Assembly: GCA_038231615.1 (NCBI GenBank)
Contig: JBBRLA010000289.1
Span: forward strand, 1-9,971
Origin: JBBRLA01 sp038231615
GTDB taxonomy: Bacteria; Myxococcota_A; Polyangia; Palsa-1104; JAEUJZ01
Length of the DNA: 9,971 nt
Reading direction: 5' to 3'
This document shows positions 1-5,725 of this stretch, piece by piece (position 1 is the stretch's first letter; every line of letters starts with the position of its first letter). Position numbers and translations under genes: made by a program. The notes beneath the pieces are model-generated. The model was not told the origin of the DNA and searched no databases. It saw nothing but the letters and a program-made list of their open reading frames with translations.

Positions 1-151
1 CTCCGATCGTGCCTGCCTGAGCTCGCAGCGCAACCGTCACGGCCCCCTTCGCCTCACCCTTGAGACTCCGCGGAGCACAACGCGCATGCTCGCCGCATCC
101 TGGCGCGTCTCCGCTACCGCTTTTCGGCGATGGTCTAGCGAAGACCCCCGG

Positions 152-188
152 CCTCTGCACGGCTGGGTTTGGCCGTGCAGGGGCATTT
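152..188 (+). terminator. Terminator-like hairpin
   Basis: CTGCACGGC at 155-163 and GCCGTGCAG at 172-180 form a perfect 9-bp stem around an 8-base loop. It extends outward by a T-G wobble and two C-G pairs (152-154 with 181-183), giving about 12 bp. CATTTT follows directly, so the plus strand is the likely termination direction, but the T run is only four bases. No plus-strand gene ending just upstream is visible, so the gene it would serve lies left of the window or is not recognisable. Confidence 0.4.
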
Positions 189-310
189 TGTGGGCGGTCG
201 ATGCCAATTTTCGGCCCATGAAGTGACACTCTTTGGCCTCAGCACGCTACATCAGGCCCTTATTCAGTATGAAAATTTACAAAATCTCCGAAAAGCAGTC
301 AATTTCTGCC

Positions 311-326
311 TGGCATATGACTTGCT
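311..326 (+). promoter_or_regulatory. Sigma-54 (RpoN) -24/-12 promoter candidate
   Basis: TGGCATATGACTTGCT matches the RpoN consensus TGGCAC-R-N4-TTGCW at every defined position except one (T for C at position 6). The invariant GG and GC are separated by exactly 10 bases. The predicted start of transcription is near 337, only about 4 bases before the ATG at 341, so the transcript would be nearly leaderless. Upstream, positions 251-263 fit the IHF consensus WATCARNNNNTTR except at the first base, and an inverted repeat GGCCT/AGGCC at 236-259 could be an activator site. These last two are weak on their own. Confidence 0.55.
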
Positions 327-340
327 AATAGATTTTGATC

Positions 341-1495
341 ATGTCTTCGCGTCGTGAACTCGTCCGGGTGTCCCCCACCCTGGTCATATCTAGGGATTAC
401 AGCCCCAAGATCCATGACGACCCAGCTTATCGAGGCGCTTATCTCTTGCTGCTGCCGGGCAAGGTGCCTGAAATCGTGCTGGACGGGCTGGCGAATGAGC
501 TGGAGCAGCGTGAAGCTGAGAGACGATGCCTGCTGGAACTGGAACGCCGACTTGAGACCGGTTCGGCTCCGCAGGCGGGAAACTCCCATCGGTCGATGAA
601 CAGCGGGCACCTTGTGGGTTCTCGTGGCTCTCCATCGCGACCGCGGAATGGGCTCATCGGTCAGCGTCTGGTGGCCGATGGCCTGCTGAGCGTCGAGAGC
701 CTGCAAAAGATGTTGGAGTACCAGCGGTCGCTTCCCGAGGATCGACCCGTTCGGCGTCTCGGCTCTCTTCTGGTCGAGGCTGGTCTTTTGACCATGCGTC
801 AGATCTCCGATGCACTCGGGGCGCAGAGGGGCGTCCAGGCCTCGACCGGGCAGAACAGTCGCCTGGAGCCGGGGGTGCAAAACATCTTTCTTGGCGAACT
901 GCTCTTGCAGGTCCAGGCTGTTCCGCTAGGTATTATCGGCAAGACCTTGGCCGTGGCGATGGCGGATCCGCACGACGAGAGACAGGTAGCGCAACTTCAG
1001 TCCCTTACCAAACTCTTCGTACGACCGATTCAGGCCCCCCAACTTCAGGTGCATCGTCTGTTGGAATCGATGAAGTCGTCCCGTTCTTCGATTCGACGGG
1101 GCACTACCTCCCAAGGAGGCGACATCGCTGCATCCAGGCCGCCTGCTTCACCAAATTCTCGTCGGGGGCCGGATGTCTCCTCGTCCTCGAGAGAGGGTAC
1201 CTCCGCAGGCAGCGCCCGCAGCGTTCCAGGGAGAGGCAATTTGTCTACCCGGAGCGGTCAGGGCACGCCGGCTCCTTCGGTAGTTTCTCGCAAGAGTCGG
1301 CGGCAACTGTCGTCTACCCAGCGCACCCTTTTCTTGGCTGCTTTGCTCATCGGTGCATCATTCGTAGTGTCGACCGGTTTCATACTGAAGCTGCACAGCG
1401 CGAATCGCGGCGCAATCCAGGCTGGGGCGGCGAGTGCAGTCCCTCACACTCTGCACCCGGATGCCAGCGAAAACAACGATGAAAGTCCGCCATAG
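341..1495 (+). CDS. Stand-alone MshEN (GspE/PilB N-terminal) domain protein with C-terminal membrane anchor
   Basis: A 384-residue protein built from the N-terminal domain of type II secretion/type IV pilus ATPases, without the ATPase itself. Residues 105-128 and 139-162 are two copies of the 24-residue MshEN cyclic-di-GMP motif (RLGxxLLxxGLLxxxxLxxxLxxQ). The second copy fits fully (RLGSLLVEAGLL, ending in Q162). The first has Leu105 in place of Arg. Residues 183-242 continue as the GspE_N core, including LAVAMADPHD. Residues 245-325 are a Ser/Arg/Gly-rich linker. RKSRR (317-321) precedes a single membrane helix at about 328-350, so the N-terminus should be cytoplasmic and the last ~34 residues periplasmic. 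No Walker A/B is present. ATG 341 is preferred; an in-frame TTG (335) lies before the predicted transcript start, and a GTG at 368 is possible. No Shine-Dalgarno is visible. The role is inferred as a c-di-GMP sensor or adaptor; the partner is unknown. Confidence 0.75.
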   Translation: MSSRRELVRVSPTLVISRDYSPKIHDDPAYRGAYLLLLPGKVPEIVLDGLANELEQREAERRCLLELERRLETGSAPQAGNSHRSMNSGHLVGSRGSPSRPRNGLIGQRLVADGLLSVESLQKMLEYQRSLPEDRPVRRLGSLLVEAGLLTMRQISDALGAQRGVQASTGQNSRLEPGVQNIFLGELLLQVQAVPLGIIGKTLAVAMADPHDERQVAQLQSLTKLFVRPIQAPQLQVHRLLESMKSSRSSIRRGTTSQGGDIAASRPPASPNSRRGPDVSSSSREGTSAGSARSVPGRGNLSTRSGQGTPAPSVVSRKSRRQLSSTQRTLFLAALLIGASFVVSTGFILKLHSANRGAIQAGAASAVPHTLHPDASENNDESPP

Positions 1496-1523
1496 GCGAT
1501 GTGCCGACCGGCAGTCCCGGCGC

Positions 1524-1991
1524 CTACTCCAGACCAATGAAGAAGCTGAGGCCCGCCAAGAGGATCGTGGCCAGGAGCAGGGTCTGCGTCAGGGAGAAAA
1601 TCTTTTTCAGCTTATCCATCGCCTGCATCAGGTGCGTGACGTCGTTGCCTGTACTACTGACAATCTGCTCGACTGACCCCGAGGCGTCCCGGTTCCAGAT
1701 CCCCATGACCACCATGACCATGCCCTGGATCAGGCTCAGGGACGCGTGTCCGATCCTGTGGCGGAAGAGCAAGACGAAGAAGCCGACTACCATGAGCGCG
1801 CCAAGAGACAGAGCCACGGTGCTGACCAGTTTCATCGCCTTGGCCAGGCCAGTGAAGACCGCATTCTCTGATTCGTTGAACTCGTACTGGGTCCCTGGCG
1901 AGGTCGACGGGATCGCGGCGGCGGATGGTAGATGAATTTGGTCCATGGGGAACTCCCTTCTTAAAGAGACCGCGGAAAGCGGCCAGAACAT
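1524..1991 (-). CDS. Conserved-looking small three-helix membrane protein, unknown function
   Basis: A 155-residue protein that I cannot assign to a named family. Counting from the second start, there are hydrophobic helices at about 41-61, 69-85 and 118-138. Between helices two and three lies a polar segment with GNDVTHLMQAMDKLKKIFSL, whose GND-HLM-A-L-K pattern looks conserved and is probably the functional part. The N-terminus is polar (YEFNESENAVF). Two starts are credible: ATG at 1991 has a strong AGGAG 7 bases upstream, and ATG at 1946 (giving 140 residues, MDQIHLP) has GGGAG 6 bases upstream. The longer form is given because its ribosome site is best. It converges on the MshEN gene with a 28-base gap and diverges from the helicase gene. 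Confidence 0.7.
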   Translation of the reverse strand: MFWPLSAVSLRREFPMDQIHLPSAAAIPSTSPGTQYEFNESENAVFTGLAKAMKLVSTVALSLGALMVVGFFVLLFRHRIGHASLSLIQGMVMVVMGIWNRDASGSVEQIVSSTGNDVTHLMQAMDKLKKIFSLTQTLLLATILLAGLSFFIGLE

Positions 1992-2181
1992 TTTATCACT
2001 CCTTTCATGCCCGTTGGGATTGATTCATTGTTCGCGAAGCGCCGCAGGCGCCGAGGTTCATTGATCCCCGTCGTCCCAATGACAGGACGGTGCAGAAGTC
2101 GTTGCTTTCATAAATTGTGTGTTATGCTTCCGAAAATATACCAACTCGTCACCAGAACATGGAAAGACAACCTGGCTTCGA
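1992..2181. promoter_or_regulatory. Divergent spacer with candidate helicase promoter
   Basis: This 190-base spacer separates the small membrane protein (minus) from the helicase (plus). The right half is AT-rich. Plus-strand sigma-70-like pairs are TTGTGT (2115-2120) with TATACC (2137-2142), spacer 16, and TTGCTT (2102-2107) with TATGCT (2123-2128), spacer 15. Neither is a strong match. A small hairpin GCGCC-GCA-GGCGC lies at 2039-2051. No clear minus-strand promoter was seen, but the strong AGGAG for the minus gene lies at 1999-2003. Confidence 0.3.
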
Positions 2182-3597
2182 ATGCACTTTGAAAACCTGA
2201 ACCTGATCGACCCCCTCCTGCGCGCCGTACGTTCTGAGGGATACACCCACCCCACACCAATCCAGCTTCAGTCCATCCCCCACATCTTGGCCGGGAAGGA
2301 TTTGCTTGGCTGTGCCCAGACGGGCACAGGGAAGACCGCCGCGTTCGCCCTGCCTCTGCTGCAACGGCTTGCGGCGGCTGGTGTTGGACGGACTGGCCCC
2401 ATTCGGGTCCTGGTCCTGTCTCCGACTCGCGAACTCGCGACCCAGATCTGCGACAGCTTCGCCACGTATGGGAAGCACCTGGGCCTGACCCAGACCGTGA
2501 TTTTCGGCGGTGTCGGTCAGGAGCCCCAGGTACGCGCTCTGCGTCGAGGCGTGGACATCCTGGTGGCCACTCCCGGGCGTCTGTTGGACCTGATGTCTCA
2601 GCGGCTGATCTCCTTCACCGGCCTGGAGACCCTGGTTCTGGATGAGGCGGACCGGATGCTGGATATGGGCTTTATCCATGATGTCAGGCGGATCATCAAT
2701 AGCCTGCCCAAGAAGCGGCAGACCCTCTTCTTCTCTGCCACCATGCCGCCAGACATCGCCAGGCTGGCCAGCGATATTCTAAACGACCCGGTGCGTGTCG
2801 AGGTCACTCCGACCGCCTCCACCGTAGAGAAGATCGATCAGGCCGTGTATTTCGTCTCCAAGAACGACAAGCGCGCCCTGCTGGAGCACTTGCTTCGCGA
2901 CAACGCGGTGACGCGGGCCCTCGTGTTCACGCGAACCAAGCATGGGGCCAACCGGGTCGCGGAGCAGCTTACTCGCGCTCTCATCCGGGCAGAGGCCATT
3001 CACGGCAACAAGGCGCAGGGGGCGCGCGAGCGGGCCCTGGCCAACTTCAAGAGCGGCGCCACCCGGGTCCTCGTGGCCACCGACATCGCCGCTCGGGGTA
3101 TCGACGTCGAGGGCATCTCTCACGTCATCAATTTTGATCTGCCCAACATTTCCGAGAGCTATGTGCACCGCATCGGCCGTACCGGGCGGGCGGGCGCCTC
3201 GGGCATCGCCCTATCTTTGTGCGACTCTGGCGAGCGCACCTTCCTGGAAGATGTACAGCGTCTGATCCGGATGCAGATTCCCGTCATCGCAGATCACCCC
3301 TTCCCCATGAGCGCCCAGGCCATGGCATCACAGCCGTTCGCCGGGGCGCGGCCGAGACAAGATCGCGATGGGGGCGCAGGGCAGGGCAGGGCAGGCAGGC
3401 GCCAGGACGATAGACGTCCTCCTTCGCAAGGGTTTCGCTCCTTGGCGTCGAACGGCGGGCATCCGCGAGGCGGGCTGTCCTCGGCCGCTCCTTCCGGCGC
3501 GGCTCCTCGAGGGACGGACCTTCCGACAAGGCCTTCGCTGGGCGGACTGAAGCCCGCCGGCGCCCGCCGCAGCTTTCGGCCTCGCACCTCCCGCTAG
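2182..3597 (+). CDS. rhlE: DEAD-box ATP-dependent RNA helicase, RhlE type
   Basis: A 471-residue RNA helicase that unwinds RNA duplexes with ATP, acting in the cytoplasm in RNA decay, ribosome assembly or cold adaptation. All motifs are intact: Q motif GYTHPTPIQLQ (20-30), motif I AQTGTGKT (45-52), Ia PTRELA (81-86), GG (109-110), Ib TPGRLLD (130-136), II DEAD (154-157), III SAT (185-187), IV LVFTRTK (247-253), V ATDIAARGID (299-308), VI HRIGRTGRAG (329-338). Residues after about 380 form an Arg/Gly/Ser/Pro-rich tail, typical of RhlE-type enzymes and likely RNA-binding. ATG 2182 is chosen because MHFENLNL matches the usual family N-terminus. A GTG at 2119 would add 21 non-homologous residues. 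The ribosome site is weak (GGAAAG, 15 bases upstream). The RhlE subgroup is judged from the N-terminus and tail; another DEAD-box subgroup is possible. Confidence 0.93.
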   Translation: MHFENLNLIDPLLRAVRSEGYTHPTPIQLQSIPHILAGKDLLGCAQTGTGKTAAFALPLLQRLAAAGVGRTGPIRVLVLSPTRELATQICDSFATYGKHLGLTQTVIFGGVGQEPQVRALRRGVDILVATPGRLLDLMSQRLISFTGLETLVLDEADRMLDMGFIHDVRRIINSLPKKRQTLFFSATMPPDIARLASDILNDPVRVEVTPTASTVEKIDQAVYFVSKNDKRALLEHLLRDNAVTRALVFTRTKHGANRVAEQLTRALIRAEAIHGNKAQGARERALANFKSGATRVLVATDIAARGIDVEGISHVINFDLPNISESYVHRIGRTGRAGASGIALSLCDSGERTFLEDVQRLIRMQIPVIADHPFPMSAQAMASQPFAGARPRQDRDGGAGQGRAGRRQDDRRPPSQGFRSLASNGGHPRGGLSSAAPSGAAPRGTDLPTRPSLGGLKPAGARRSFRPRTSR

Positions 3598-3606
3598 TAG
3601 TAGTAG
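3595..3606 (+). other. Four tandem in-frame TAG stop codons
   Basis: The helicase gene ends with TAG at 3595-3597, followed directly by three more in-frame TAG codons to 3606. This is a TAG trinucleotide repeat of four units. It guarantees termination even with readthrough, but could equally be chance or slippage. Confidence 0.9.
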
Positions 3607-3610
3607 GACA

Positions 3611-3640
3611 CCCAGCCGCTGCTTAGGTGGGGCTGGGATT
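3611..3640 (+). terminator. Possible helicase terminator, hairpin 1
   Basis: CCCAGCC (3611-3617) pairs perfectly with GGCTGGG (3631-3637) across a 13-base loop, and is followed by ATTTGG. It lies 14 bases after the helicase stop, so it is well placed. The loop is large and the T run short, so it is a weak call. Confidence 0.3.
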
Positions 3641-3658
3641 TGGCGGGCACGCCGGTGT

Positions 3659-3683
3659 GCGAGAAGGTCTCGCTTGGTCTTCT
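3659..3683 (+). terminator. Possible helicase terminator, hairpin 2
   Basis: GCGAGA (3659-3664) and TCTCGC (3668-3673) form a perfect 6-bp stem with a 3-base loop, followed by a T-rich but interrupted stretch TTGGTCTTCTT. It sits between the convergent helicase and protease genes. On the minus strand no T-rich tail follows, so it would act on plus-strand transcripts. Confidence 0.3.
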
Positions 3684-3708
3684 TGCTGATCGACGACAAC
3701 CATATTTG

Positions 3709-4632
3709 TCAGGGCATCGATTGGGCGCCCTGGGGCTGGGCTTCTTTGGGGTCGGCCACGTAGGAGTGGGACACGGTCTCGAAGAGCTTGGAGTAGCCGG
3801 TGTTGTCCACGGCGTAGGTCGAGCGGAGGTAGAGTTCCCAGATGTGCTGCCACATGTCGCTCTGGATGTCGAAGAGGCTGACCGCAAGGCCGCAGGCCTG
3901 GGCCCGTTCGTGGTAGATGGCGCGGGCGTGGGAGCGGGTCTCGTTGACCTCCAGAAAGGGGCGCACCCGCTCCTTGACCTCGTCCTCGGAGAGGTCGTGG
4001 AGCATGGCGCAGCGCAAAAGATTCACCGCGATGCTCTCGGACAGGGCCTCGGCGCTGCGGTAGGTCTCGACCAGCCGGGCGTCGAAGCGGCCGAGCTGCT
4101 GCACGTAGGGCTCCAGGTTGCCCTGGCAGCTCTCGGCCTGGGCAAGTAGCAGCTCATAACTCTGGATCAACTCTCGGGCGGAGATGCGCACATAACGGTC
4201 GCCGCTCAGGAAGCCCACCTGGGGGTCGACCGGCCCCAGCTCGGCGGTCTCGCTCATCCAGATGCGGTTGGCGCCGAAGCAGATCATGGTGGCCGCCGAC
4301 TTGGCCATGCGCGGGATGATGACCTCGAAGTCGCCGCGGGAGTAGGTGCGGCACACGCGGACGATGCGTTCGGCGGCCAGACCGTCGCCGCCGGGGGCGT
4401 TGAGCACCATGGTCAGGCCGCGGGGGTCCTGGGGGTCGAACTGCCGCAGCGCTTCCTCCAAGATGTCGGCGTCACTGTCCTCGATCATGGTCATGGTGTC
4501 GGTGAACGAGACGAAGAACGAGATGACCCGGCGGCCGATGGCCTCCTCGATGGCGCAGAGGGCCGGGCGCCGGGAGCGGTGGCGCTGGGTGACTTCGTCC
4601 AGGAGCTGCTTGTAGACCTCACGCTGTTTCAT
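3709..4632 (-). CDS. Serine dehydrogenase proteinase / SppA-like serine protease (SDH_sah family)
   Basis: A 307-residue ClpP/crotonase-fold protease. The family signature is clear: the LNAPGGDGLAAERI strand-turn (77-90), then PRMAKSAATMICFGANRIWM (107-126) with the probable nucleophile Ser112, then AELGPVDPQ (130-138). This matches the SDH_sah (PF01972) pattern in which the Ser lies in a KSAAT-type motif. There is no signal peptide or membrane helix, so it should be cytosolic, unlike membrane-anchored SppA. The C-terminal half (150-300) is helical-looking and ends in a polar tail. The start ATG overlaps the thyX stop as ATGA and lacks its own Shine-Dalgarno, so translation is likely coupled to thyX. 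The name comes from one rat-liver-type activity; the real substrate is unknown. A far longer upstream reading (to 5100) overlaps thyX and is not credible. Confidence 0.85.
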   Translation of the reverse strand: MKQREVYKQLLDEVTQRHRSRRPALCAIEEAIGRRVISFFVSFTDTMTMIEDSDADILEEALRQFDPQDPRGLTMVLNAPGGDGLAAERIVRVCRTYSRGDFEVIIPRMAKSAATMICFGANRIWMSETAELGPVDPQVGFLSGDRYVRISARELIQSYELLLAQAESCQGNLEPYVQQLGRFDARLVETYRSAEALSESIAVNLLRCAMLHDLSEDEVKERVRPFLEVNETRSHARAIYHERAQACGLAVSLFDIQSDMWQHIWELYLRSTYAVDNTGYSKLFETVSHSYVADPKEAQPQGAQSMP

Positions 4633-5618
4633 GGCTGGTTTTGGCCCGTCTCGCCGGGGCCAGGGGATGTTTCGCTGGGGGTTTCGGGGAGACCGAGCTT
4701 GCGCAGGAACTCGCCCTGTTCGCGTTTGCTGAGGCCGAGGCCCGGGAGATCGGGCTGCTCGCCGCGCAAGAGGGCCTGGATGGCGGACAGTTCCTGCCGG
4801 GAGAACTCGGCGGCGTGCAGGCGGTAGTCCCGAAAGGCCTCCCAGGCGGCGGGGACCCAGCGTTCGACAATGGCACCGATGGCGTCGGCGTAGACGCGGA
4901 TCTCGTACTGGGCGTGCGGGTCCATGCGCAAGGCCAAAAAGTGCAGCAGGTTGTGAAGGTCGATCTTCCAGTACCACTGAGTGTAATAGTTGAGGGTCAG
5001 ATTCATGCGGGCCAACTCGCGGGACAGCGACGGATCGCCTTCTCGCAGGGGCTGGCCGTGCGGATCCTCGTTGAGCATGTCCAGGTAGTGGTCGTAGCAC
5101 CGGGTGGCATCGTCGCGCAGAAGGCGCAGTATTTGGTCAGCGCGCTCCGCGGGCAGGGCATCGCCGCGCCCCTGGCGGTTCTGCTGGGACTGCACGCCCA
5201 GGTCCTCTGCCAGAGGGACATAGAACTCCCGATCGAGAAGAGAATACCTGCCCGAGGTCTCGTTCACGTTGGCCGTGCGGTGGCGGATCCACTGCCGGGC
5301 GACGAAGATCGGCAGCTTGACGTGGAGCTTGATCTCACACATCTCCAGCGGGGTGGTGTGGCGGTGCCTCACCAGATAGCGGATAAGGCCTCGGTCGTCG
5401 CGCACCTGGGTGGTGCCGCGTCCGTAGGACACGCGGGCCGCCTGCACGATGGCGCCGTCGTCGCCCATGTAGTCGATGACCCGGATCAGGCCGTGGTCCA
5501 GGACCGGGATGGGCTGGTACAGAAGCTCTTCCAGGGCGGGGACGGTGGGGCGCCGGGTCTTTTCCTGGTGGGCCTGGGCCTGCGCGATGGACTCGCGCTC
5601 TGCTGAGGTAAGCGACAT
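4629..5618 (-). CDS. thyX: Flavin-dependent thymidylate synthase ThyX
   Basis: ThyX makes dTMP from dUMP using methylenetetrahydrofolate, FAD and NADPH, in cytosolic pyrimidine synthesis. It has 329 residues. The hallmark is present: RHRTANVNETSGRYS (112-126), which contains RHR-x7-S with Ser122, followed by the C-terminal substrate-binding stretch RMDPHAQYEIR (231-241). HRHTTPLEM (85-93) is the usual conserved block near the FAD site. It is at the long end for the family, with an N-terminal extension of about 35 residues and a Pro/Glu/Gly-rich C-terminal tail after about 310. ATG 5618 is chosen for its AAGGA 8 bases upstream (5627-5631); an upstream GTG/ATG reading to 5771 would run into the divergent gene. 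It is first in a two-gene unit with the protease. Whether thyA exists elsewhere cannot be seen. Confidence 0.95.
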   Translation of the reverse strand: MSLTSAERESIAQAQAHQEKTRRPTVPALEELLYQPIPVLDHGLIRVIDYMGDDGAIVQAARVSYGRGTTQVRDDRGLIRYLVRHRHTTPLEMCEIKLHVKLPIFVARQWIRHRTANVNETSGRYSLLDREFYVPLAEDLGVQSQQNRQGRGDALPAERADQILRLLRDDATRCYDHYLDMLNEDPHGQPLREGDPSLSRELARMNLTLNYYTQWYWKIDLHNLLHFLALRMDPHAQYEIRVYADAIGAIVERWVPAAWEAFRDYRLHAAEFSRQELSAIQALLRGEQPDLPGLGLSKREQGEFLRKLGLPETPSETSPGPGETGQNQP

Positions 5619-5725
5619 GGACTCTTTCCTTAGCAGATAAAGACCGCGACGACAAAGGCGGCTTTCTAGTCGGATATGCCTTTGGGCATTGTCGTCCGGG
5701 GAAAAAGAGGTAGCCTCGCTAGCCG
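5619..5725. promoter_or_regulatory. Divergent thyX / SGNH-hydrolase promoter region with inverted repeat
   Basis: This 107-base spacer must hold the promoters of both genes. GACGACAA (5648-5655) and TTGTCGTC (5689-5696) are a perfect 8-bp inverted repeat. Inside it AGGC (5656-5659) can pair with GCCT (5678-5681), or alternatively TGCC (5677-5680) with GGCA (5685-5688) around a TTTG loop. It may be an operator or a transcribed hairpin. No convincing -35/-10 pair was found on either strand. Confidence 0.35.

Larger units (their letters stand above)
1..340. other. Intergenic region with no convincing gene
   Basis: No frame here gives a protein that looks real. One plus frame is open from the left edge to about 225, but its translation is rich in Arg, Ser and Trp as expected for chance GC-rich sequence, and it runs through a strong hairpin. 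The first 200 bases are GC-rich. From about 260 to 340 the sequence turns clearly AT-richer, which fits a promoter region for the gene starting at 341. Visible sites are a 10-bp palindrome CTCCGCGGAG at 66-75, a hairpin at 152-183, a short inverted repeat GGCCT/AGGCC at 236-259, and a sigma-54-like promoter at 311-326. A gene lying to the left could end just outside the window, with the hairpin as its terminator. Confidence 0.55.

Noticed and set aside
37..219. Minus-strand 60-residue reading frame
   Set aside because: Arg-rich low-complexity translation, no ribosome site, covers the hairpin; most likely non-coding.
2..225. Open plus-strand frame from the left edge as the tail of an upstream gene
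   Set aside because: The translation is Arg/Ser/Trp-rich without recognisable motifs and runs through a strong hairpin; openness alone is expected at this GC content.
1496..1523. Bidirectional terminator between the convergent first two genes
   Set aside because: Only 4-bp CCGG pairings are present and there is no T run on either strand.
2102..2128. TTGCTT/TATGCTTCCG as a lac-like promoter
   Set aside because: The resemblance to the lac -10 region is superficial and the 15-base spacer is poor; kept only as a weak candidate in the spacer entry.
3709..5100. 463-residue version of the SDH_sah protease
   Set aside because: The extra 156 residues overlap thyX out of frame and are low-complexity; the ATGA-coupled start at 4632 fits family length.
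4641..5606. Long plus-strand frame (321 residues) opposite thyX
   Set aside because: It is the antisense of a clear thyX gene; its Gly/Val/Leu-rich translation has no domain signature.
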